This document shows, one piece after another, positions 59,097 to 64,000 of a DNA stretch of 64,000 nucleotides. The stretch is from Hyphomicrobiaceae bacterium (GTDB lineage: Bacteria; Pseudomonadota; Alphaproteobacteria; Rhizobiales; Hyphomicrobiaceae), in contig JAEUMD010000011.1 of NCBI GenBank assembly GCA_016793635.1, positions 248,001 through 312,000 on the forward strand, written 5' to 3'. Numbering within the stretch: the stretch's first letter is position 1; each line of letters begins with the position of its first letter. Made by a program: the position numbers and the translations under genes. Under the pieces are notes generated by a model. It worked only from the letters and a program-made list of their open reading frames with translations. It had not been told where the DNA came from and made no database searches.

Positions 59097-60590
59097 TTAC
59101 CGCTGCTGCTGGCGCTTCGGCTTCGAGCGCTGCTCGGGCAACGAGCCGGTGGCAACGCCAGGGGTGGAAGGCGCCGCGGCCGAGGAGCTTTCGGCGTCGC
59201 TCTCCCCTTGGGCGTTAGCAGCCCGCTTCGGTTCCGGCTCAGGTTCAGGCTTCGGCCAGGAGGTATCGTCGGCGCGCCCAGCGCGCGGCGTCAGCCGTTC
59301 ACCTTTGACGAGAACCCGGAAGTAGGGCGTCTGCGCCGGTGAGAGTTTGCGCCGGCCCGCGCCCGTTGCTTCGCCCGCCGGAGAAATCGAACTCATGACA
59401 GTGAGGCCGCCTGGAATCTGATCGACAACGGAATCGCCTTGCGGCGACGCCTTGTCCGGGCTCTCACGCCGCGTCACCAGCGCCAGAACGGCCGCTGGAA
59501 TGGCCGGTCGCACAATCTCGACCATCAGCGCCTCTTCGCGCCCGTCGCGGCCCACAGACTTGATGCTGATGCGACCATTGTCGGCCTTCTGCTCGCCGCC
59601 CGCTCCCGACGACGCCTGGTCCGCCGAAGTGACGCCCCCCGCCGCGCGCAAATCGCCAGCGCCCCGCGCCGTCGGCTTCGCCGCCACCGGCCGGATGCGC
59701 GCCTGCTCCGCTTCCGAGCCCGCGAGCGGTATCGCCCGTTCGTTCTTCGCCTGCGCCAGATCGCGCTTCAGCTCGGTTTCGACGAAGTGTGCGAGCTTCG
59801 CATAGCCCGCCTCCGTCATGGCGATGCCGTCACGCTCGCGAAGCTGGCGCGTCTTGCCGGCCATGTCCGGACCGTACGCGCTGTAGGCGCCGTCCTCGTC
59901 GGCGAAACCGGAGAAGACGTCGATGAACTTGACGCCGTTGAGATAGGCGCGCTCGCGCACCACCTCGTTGATCGCGACTGCGGCGGCGTTCACCTCCTCG
60001 CGCCGCATAATCGGCAGGCCGACCCAGTACACCGCGGTACCATCCGCCTTCATCACGCGCATCGCTTCATCGACGAGCCCGGCATAGCCCTCGCGCCACT
60101 CGCGGGTACCGACGGAATGGCGCCGGCCATCCGGCATGCGCAGCGACCAGCGATCCTGGCTGCCGAGCAAAGCGACGATGATGTTCTGCTTGTTGCGCTG
60201 AAGCGTCTGGGCCAGCTCCTTGATCTCCTCGGCGCGGTCGGGCCGGGTCAGGCCGGACAACCAGCGGTGCTTGCGATCAAGCTCGACGCGCGGATCGTTG
60301 CCCATCGCCTCGACGAGCCCAGCAAGCAAGCCTTCGGCAAGGCCGTCACCAACGACGAGCGTCCTGTGCGCCTCGCCTCCCGGGAACGGCGTAATAAAGC
60401 TTTGCAGCCCATTATCGTCAGCAGTCTGGGCGAGCGCCGCGGCACTCCAGAGCGGTACGAGCATAGCGACGACCAGTGCGACGACCGGCGATAGGGCGCA
60501 CCGCGCAACGTTGCGCCCTCGCCCCCCGCATCGTGATGCTCCGAAGCGGAAAACCGTCTCCTCGCTGTCCCGCCAGGCACTCAAGGCCAT
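59097..60590 (-). CDS. DUF459/SGNH-fold protein with degenerate catalytic residues
   Basis: 497 residues: signal-anchor (about 33-55, VVALVVAMLVPLWSAAALAQ), SGNH-like domain (about 70-280) and a long Pro/Glu/Ser/Ala-rich tail. In SGNH hydrolases the blocks are GDS, G-x-N-D and D-x-x-H. Here block I reads VVGDGLAEGL (G83 for Ser), block III LLGSQDRWSL (Q145 for Asn) and block V RDGIAMTEAGY (A257 for His). The triad is lost, so hydrolysis is unlikely. Some DUF459 proteins are known to me with altered GDS motifs. A binding or scaffold role in the envelope is possible. The start at 60590 is the first plausible ATG. Confidence 0.8.
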   Translation of the reverse strand: MALSAWRDSEETVFRFGASRCGGRGRNVARCALSPVVALVVAMLVPLWSAAALAQTADDNGLQSFITPFPGGEAHRTLVVGDGLAEGLLAGLVEAMGNDPRVELDRKHRWLSGLTRPDRAEEIKELAQTLQRNKQNIIVALLGSQDRWSLRMPDGRRHSVGTREWREGYAGLVDEAMRVMKADGTAVYWVGLPIMRREEVNAAAVAINEVVRERAYLNGVKFIDVFSGFADEDGAYSAYGPDMAGKTRQLRERDGIAMTEAGYAKLAHFVETELKRDLAQAKNERAIPLAGSEAEQARIRPVAAKPTARGAGDLRAAGGVTSADQASSGAGGEQKADNGRISIKSVGRDGREEALMVEIVRPAIPAAVLALVTRRESPDKASPQGDSVVDQIPGGLTVMSSISPAGEATGAGRRKLSPAQTPYFRVLVKGERLTPRAGRADDTSWPKPEPEPEPKRAANAQGESDAESSSAAAPSTPGVATGSLPEQRSKPKRQQQR

Positions 60591-60805
60591 TCGCTGATCC
60601 CGCTGCTCGCCACCCGCTGCTCGACATGAGCCGCAACCGCGGGTGGATTCGCTACCCCGCGTGTCTCCGTTTATAGCCCGGATTGACGCCGAAAAAGGGC
60701 CGCACGCAACCGACGAGCGGCTCTTGCACGAGCCGCGGCTGGAGAGCATCACCCTGCGACCAGCCGGTGAGTGCCCGGTGAGCGCCCGGCGAGCGGCGAC
60801 TTGGC

Positions 60806-61318
60806 CTACTCGTCGTCCGCCGCGCGGTGGGAGCGGCCGGCGTTGACGGGGGCGGCCAATGCGAAGCTGAGCGGCAGAGCCGTCGTATACTTGATCTGTT
60901 CCATGGCGAACGCTGAAGAGACCTTGGCGATCTCGATTCGCGCGATGAGCTTTTTGTAAAAGGCGTCGTAGGCGGCGATGTCGGGCACGACCACGCGAAG
61001 CAGGTAATCGATGTCGCCGGACATCCGGTAGAGCTCGACGACCTCGGGAAAATCGACGACCGCGGTATGAAATTTCTCGAGCCAGCTCAGCGCGTGCTGG
61101 TCGGTCTTGATTGAAACGAACACGGTGACGCCGGCATTCACCCTGGCCGGATCGAGCAGAGCCACACGGCGCTGGATGACGCCCGCTTCCTCGAGCTTTT
61201 GGATGCGCCGCCAGCACGGCGTCGTCGACAGTCCGACCTCCTTGCCGATCTCAGCGACGGGCCGGGTACAGTCCTGCTGAAGCAGCTTGAGGATCTTGAC
61301 GTCCATTTCGTCGAGCAT
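60806..61318 (-). CDS. Lrp/AsnC-family transcriptional regulator
   Basis: 170 residues from the ATG at 61318 (GAGGG 5 nt upstream). N-terminal helix-turn-helix: MDVKILKLLQQDCTRPVAEI, then VGLSTTPCWRRIQKLEEAGVI. C-terminal RAM/ligand domain: VFVSIKTDQHALSWLEKFH, GDIDYLLRVVVPDIAAYDAF and ALPLSFALAAP. Amino-acid-responsive regulation is likely, but the target is not adjacent: DUF459 lies downstream and a divergent phosphatase-like gene upstream. A 17-bp palindrome 66-82 bp upstream of the start is a candidate autoregulatory site. Confidence 0.92.
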   Translation of the reverse strand: MLDEMDVKILKLLQQDCTRPVAEIGKEVGLSTTPCWRRIQKLEEAGVIQRRVALLDPARVNAGVTVFVSIKTDQHALSWLEKFHTAVVDFPEVVELYRMSGDIDYLLRVVVPDIAAYDAFYKKLIARIEIAKVSSAFAMEQIKYTTALPLSFALAAPVNAGRSHRAADDE

Positions 61319-61719
61319 GCGAGCCCTCTTTTTGATGAAACGCTCGGTAGGGCGGTGAATATCGATCAACCGACCGCCGCACAAATTGACTTTTTCAATT
61401 GAATGGGCCGAGCGCCCTATATGCTGCGTCCTGAGCGGCCGCGAGGCCGCATGCCAGAGTGGGACGGGACACCAACCGACCGCCTCAGCGGAGCAACTCG
61501 TTTCTTACGCAGCGCAACATAAGGCGATTTTTTTACACGGTCCACTGAGACCATGGTTATATAGGATTTTTTTTCGTTTTTTAGTCGCATGCGGCTTGGA
61601 TTTTTCGCGCGGTGCGTGCATATTTCTACTCGTCGGCAAGCGGAATGCGGCATCGCCAGCTCCGCACAGGTCCCGACGACCCGAGATCGAACCAGATCAG
61701 ACAAACCGGACCGAACGCC
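61319..61719. other. Divergent region upstream of the Lrp and TIGR01244 genes
   Basis: 400 bp without a gene. It contains the AATTGA-N5-TCAATT palindrome (61384-61400), an A/T-rich segment at 61528-61584 with TATATA (61558-61563) and two T-runs. These could form a plus-strand promoter with a long, poor spacer; no consensus was clear. Confidence 0.45.
61384..61400. promoter_or_regulatory. AATTGA-CTTTT-TCAATT palindrome, candidate Lrp-type operator
   Basis: A perfect 6-bp-arm A/T-rich palindrome in otherwise GC-rich DNA, 66-82 bp upstream of the Lrp/AsnC gene start. Lrp-family proteins bind A/T-rich palindromes of about 15 bp and usually autoregulate. Confidence 0.45.
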
Positions 61720-62217
61720 ATGCAGAGCATCGTCCACATCGCCGCCGACATCGCCATCACGGGTGAACTTGCCGAAGCGGACTTCGCGGAGATTGCACGG
61801 CTTGGCTTCCGCAGCCTGGTCAACAACCGGGTCGAAGGCGAGGATGCCAATCAGTTGAGCAGCCAGGCGGAAGCCGCACTCGCGTGGCGCGGTGGCCTGC
61901 GCTACCGGCACGTTCCGGCGAGCAAGCTCGAGCTATTCACCGATCCGGTCGTCGAGGGCATGGCTGAGGCGATCGCGCACCTACCTCGACCCATTCTTCT
62001 GCACTGCAAGTCCGGCATGCGCTCGGCCATCGTCTGGGCGGCCGCTGAGGCCCGCCACCGCGCGGTCGACGAGGTGCTGAGCGCCCTCGCGATCGCCGGA
62101 TTCGACCTGGATTTCCTGCGCGACGAGCTCGACAGCCAGGCCGATCGCCAGCGCTGGATGCCAGCCCAGCCTGCGCCCGTCGAGCCGACGCCCGCAGGTA
62201 GCGAACTCGCCGCCTGA
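61720..62217 (+). CDS. TIGR01244/DUF442-family phosphatase-like protein
   Basis: 165 residues from the ATG at 61720. Dual-specificity-phosphatase-like fold with the signature HCKSGMRSA (C96, R101); the N-terminal SIVHIAADIAITGELAEADF and FRSLVNNRVEGEDANQ match DUF442. In other bacteria this domain precedes a persulfide dioxygenase (BlhN/Blh) and is discussed as a sulfur transferase; here it is stand-alone. The substrate is unknown. A Pro/Ala-rich tail ends the protein. Confidence 0.87.
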   Translation: MQSIVHIAADIAITGELAEADFAEIARLGFRSLVNNRVEGEDANQLSSQAEAALAWRGGLRYRHVPASKLELFTDPVVEGMAEAIAHLPRPILLHCKSGMRSAIVWAAAEARHRAVDEVLSALAIAGFDLDFLRDELDSQADRQRWMPAQPAPVEPTPAGSELAA

Positions 62218-62354
62218 GCCCGTCGCCCGAATGCACATCGGCACTGGCGAGCGGCTCTAATTGTGGGCTCCCGCCGACCGCGCTCCACCGCCCCAGGTCC
62301 CGGGCACGTCATGTTCGCCGCCTGATCCGAGCATCAGGTCTCCTCTCCGGCCCG

Positions 62355-63125
62355 TCATCGGATCAGGCGGCGAATCTCAGCCTGCAACCAGGGGAGCAGC
62401 TCTGCCGCGAACCATGGATTGGCCCTGAGCCAAGAGTTGTTGCGCCACGACGGGTGGGGCAGCGGCAACATGCGCGGCCCCGCGCCCCCGGTCGCTTTTA
62501 ACATCTCGCGCCAGTCCGCAACCCGTTCGGTCAGGTTCCCATGCCGGATACCGGCGTTCTTCGTATGCCAGCGCTGCGTGTACTGACCGACAAGCAGGAT
62601 CAGCTCGACCTCGGGCATCGCCCCCAACACGCGCGCGCGCCAAAGCGGCGCGCACTCGCGCCTCGGTGGCAGATCGCCGCCCTTGGCGTCGAGCCCAGGA
62701 AAGCAGAACCCCATCGGCACCACCGCGACACGGCGCGAGTCGTAGAACTCCTCCTCCGTCACCGCCATCCAGTCGCGCAGCCGCTCGCCTGAGGGATCGG
62801 TGAACGGGCGCCCCGAGGCATGCACTCGCGTTCCAGGCGCCTGCCCGGAAACGAGCACGCGCGCGCTGGCATGGGCCTGCAGGACAGGACGGGGCTCGTG
62901 AGGGAGCGGAAGGCCGCTCGGGGCATCGCGGCAGACGCGGCAACGGCGGATCTCGGCGACGAGTCTCTCCAGCGGCGGGACATCCACGCCCTCACGCCCA
63001 TCAGCGCGCTTGCCCACTTGCTGGGATGCCGGGGCAGCTGAGGGAGATTGGAAACGCACCGCGGTCCCTTCCGTTGTGGGCAGAGCCGCTTCTCCTCCAG
63101 CATCGATCTGTCGCCGCTTGCCCAT
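62355..63125 (-). CDS. Uracil-DNA glycosylase superfamily protein (COG1573-like)
   Basis: 256 residues. Unconserved basic N-terminus, then cysteines C62 and C65 (RRCRVCRDAPSG), motif A GQAPGTRVHASGRPFTDPSG (94-113), RLRDWM and the second motif LPLPHPSWRNNSW. Gln follows Gly in motif A, unlike families 4 (GEAPG) and 5. Only two clear Fe-S cysteines precede motif A, plus CFPG and ECAPLW later. Base specificity cannot be told. It starts 19 bp after the MBL-fold gene ends on the same strand. Distinct from the glycosylase at 37390. Confidence 0.85.
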   Translation of the reverse strand: MGKRRQIDAGGEAALPTTEGTAVRFQSPSAAPASQQVGKRADGREGVDVPPLERLVAEIRRCRVCRDAPSGLPLPHEPRPVLQAHASARVLVSGQAPGTRVHASGRPFTDPSGERLRDWMAVTEEEFYDSRRVAVVPMGFCFPGLDAKGGDLPPRRECAPLWRARVLGAMPEVELILLVGQYTQRWHTKNAGIRHGNLTERVADWREMLKATGGAGPRMLPLPHPSWRNNSWLRANPWFAAELLPWLQAEIRRLIR

Positions 63126-63144
63126 GCCCGCCGGACGCCACCTT

Positions 63145-63900
63145 TCAGAGCTGAAGCACCATCCCGTCCTCGGAGATCATCACACGCTCGGACGCGACCT
63201 CCCCCGCTTGCTCCAGCATCGGCGTACTCATGTGTGTCAACAGAATGCGGTTGGCGGTAATGCGGGGCAGGTTGGCCTCGATGCTGTTGTCGGCACCGCA
63301 CCAAACCATGTGATAGGGGGTCGGGCGGTCGTAGGCGAAGCACTCGCTGATGTAGAGATCGGCATCCGCCGCAACCTCGACGAGGGCTTCAACCCATTCG
63401 GTGTCGCCGGAGAAGCCAAGCACCTTCCCGGCGCAGACGAAGCGCAGTGCGTGCGAGGGCGCTCCAGAGGGATGGCTGACGGGATAGGCCGTGACTTGCA
63501 CGCCGCCGAAGACCTGCGGCTCGCCCGCGGTGATCTCGTGGAACTTCAAGGCAAAGCGATGCTCGCGCGTAGACGAGCCGGGAAACAGCGCCTCCGCAAC
63601 CTGCCTGTAACGTTCAGCGATTCCCGGCGGGCCGACCACAGCGAGCGGCACCGTGCGTCGCGCGACGTGCTCCGCGTGGAGCATCCACCAGACGAGCCCG
63701 GCGTAATGGTCGCCATGCAGATGCGTAATGAAGATCGTCGCGACGCGATTGGGATCGAGACCAAGCCCATTGAATCCGATCGTCGCGGTCGCACCGCAAT
63801 CGATCAGGAACTCCGTCTCTCCCGCGGCTACGTGGAAACACGTCTGCAGGCGCCCCCCGGAGCCGAAAGCGTCGCCCGAGCCGATAACGGTCAACTGCAT
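63145..63900 (-). CDS. Metallo-beta-lactamase-fold hydrolase (RNase Z-like)
   Basis: 251 residues from the ATG at 63900. Fold starts MQLTVIGSGDAFGSGGRLQT. Zn site H60-x-H62-x-D64-H65 (THLHGDH), then histidine in YPVSHPSGAPS, aspartate in GFSGDTEW and final histidine in LLTHMST. The arrangement is that of the RNase Z/ElaC-like branch, but it lacks a clear flexible-arm segment, so tRNA processing is not implied. It is the promoter-proximal gene of a two-gene unit with the uracil-DNA glycosylase-like gene. Confidence 0.88.
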   Translation of the reverse strand: MQLTVIGSGDAFGSGGRLQTCFHVAAGETEFLIDCGATATIGFNGLGLDPNRVATIFITHLHGDHYAGLVWWMLHAEHVARRTVPLAVVGPPGIAERYRQVAEALFPGSSTREHRFALKFHEITAGEPQVFGGVQVTAYPVSHPSGAPSHALRFVCAGKVLGFSGDTEWVEALVEVAADADLYISECFAYDRPTPYHMVWCGADNSIEANLPRITANRILLTHMSTPMLEQAGEVASERVMISEDGMVLQL

Positions 63901-64000
63901 CGCCGAACCATCTCGTTCTCCCAATCCGTCTCATTACATCGCATGAATGCCCCAGGCTGTTACGCGGGGAACAAGCAACGGGATTTATTCCGGCCGATTG

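Overview
The window is 64 kb of GC-rich DNA, densely coded on both strands. It looks like the chromosome of an alphaproteobacterium of the order Hyphomicrobiales (Rhizobiales). The evidence is a complete cbb3 oxidase locus (ccoNOQP, ccoG, fixH, fixI, fixS) beside a FixK-type regulator, an aap-type amino-acid ABC transporter, a rhizobial ROSE-like heat-shock leader, a lepB-rnc-era-recO-parC block, an rpoZ-rsh-DUF2062-pdxJ block, a dapA/smpB pair and gltB/gltD. The family or genus cannot be fixed from sequence alone. I saw no rRNA, tRNA, prophage, complete insertion sequence or CRISPR array.

Region 1 (1-16 kb) is a low-oxygen respiration locus. An OmpR-type response regulator cut by the window edge is divergent from a FixK/FNR-family activator without an N-terminal Fe-S cysteine cluster. 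An uncharacterised protein and a perfect FNR/FixK box precede ccoNOQP. The maturation genes ccoG, fixH, fixI and fixS follow and end at a strong terminator. Further FNR-like boxes lie in the DUF2189/APC-permease divergent region and between a tandem universal stress protein and a small secreted protein. A wider microoxic regulon is therefore plausible.

Region 2 (16-20.6 kb) holds a two-domain kinase-like protein (aminoglycoside-phosphotransferase fold plus P-loop kinase), a 169-bp multi-palindromic MITE-like element, a TPR lipoprotein and rimK.

Region 3 (21-36 kb) is housekeeping: lepB, rnc, era, recO and parC on the plus strand; prmB, ate/bpt, pdxJ, a DUF2062 protein, rsh and rpoZ on the minus strand. 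The two blocks face in opposite directions and acpS, which usually sits between them in relatives, is absent from the window. An orphan minus-strand terminator upstream of rpoZ hints at an unannotated RNA or an attenuated leader.

Region 4 (36.7-46 kb) holds a NYN-domain putative RNase, a family-5-like uracil-DNA glycosylase, a DUF3775 protein, a peroxiredoxin-like protein without peroxidatic cysteine, smpB, dapA (separated by a 69-bp tandem duplication), a soluble lytic transglycosylase, an alpha/beta hydrolase and a FAD oxidoreductase.

Region 5 (46-58.5 kb) is nitrogen and amino-acid metabolism. It has an aap-type transporter in the order P-J-Q-M, then a small heat-shock gene with a sigma-32-like promoter and ROSE-like RNA thermometer, then gltB and gltD with an ABM-family protein inserted between them.

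Region 6 (58.6-64 kb) has a small membrane protein, an SGNH-fold protein that has lost its catalytic residues, an Lrp/AsnC regulator, a TIGR01244/DUF442 phosphatase-like protein, a second uracil-DNA-glycosylase-superfamily protein and a metallo-beta-lactamase-fold hydrolase.

The window is mostly ordinary chromosome. I did not find a clearly new multi-gene system. The observations most worth checking are the candidate FixK regulon, the ROSE/sigma-32 leader, the orphan terminator upstream of rpoZ, the MITE-like element and the two catalytically degenerate enzyme folds.
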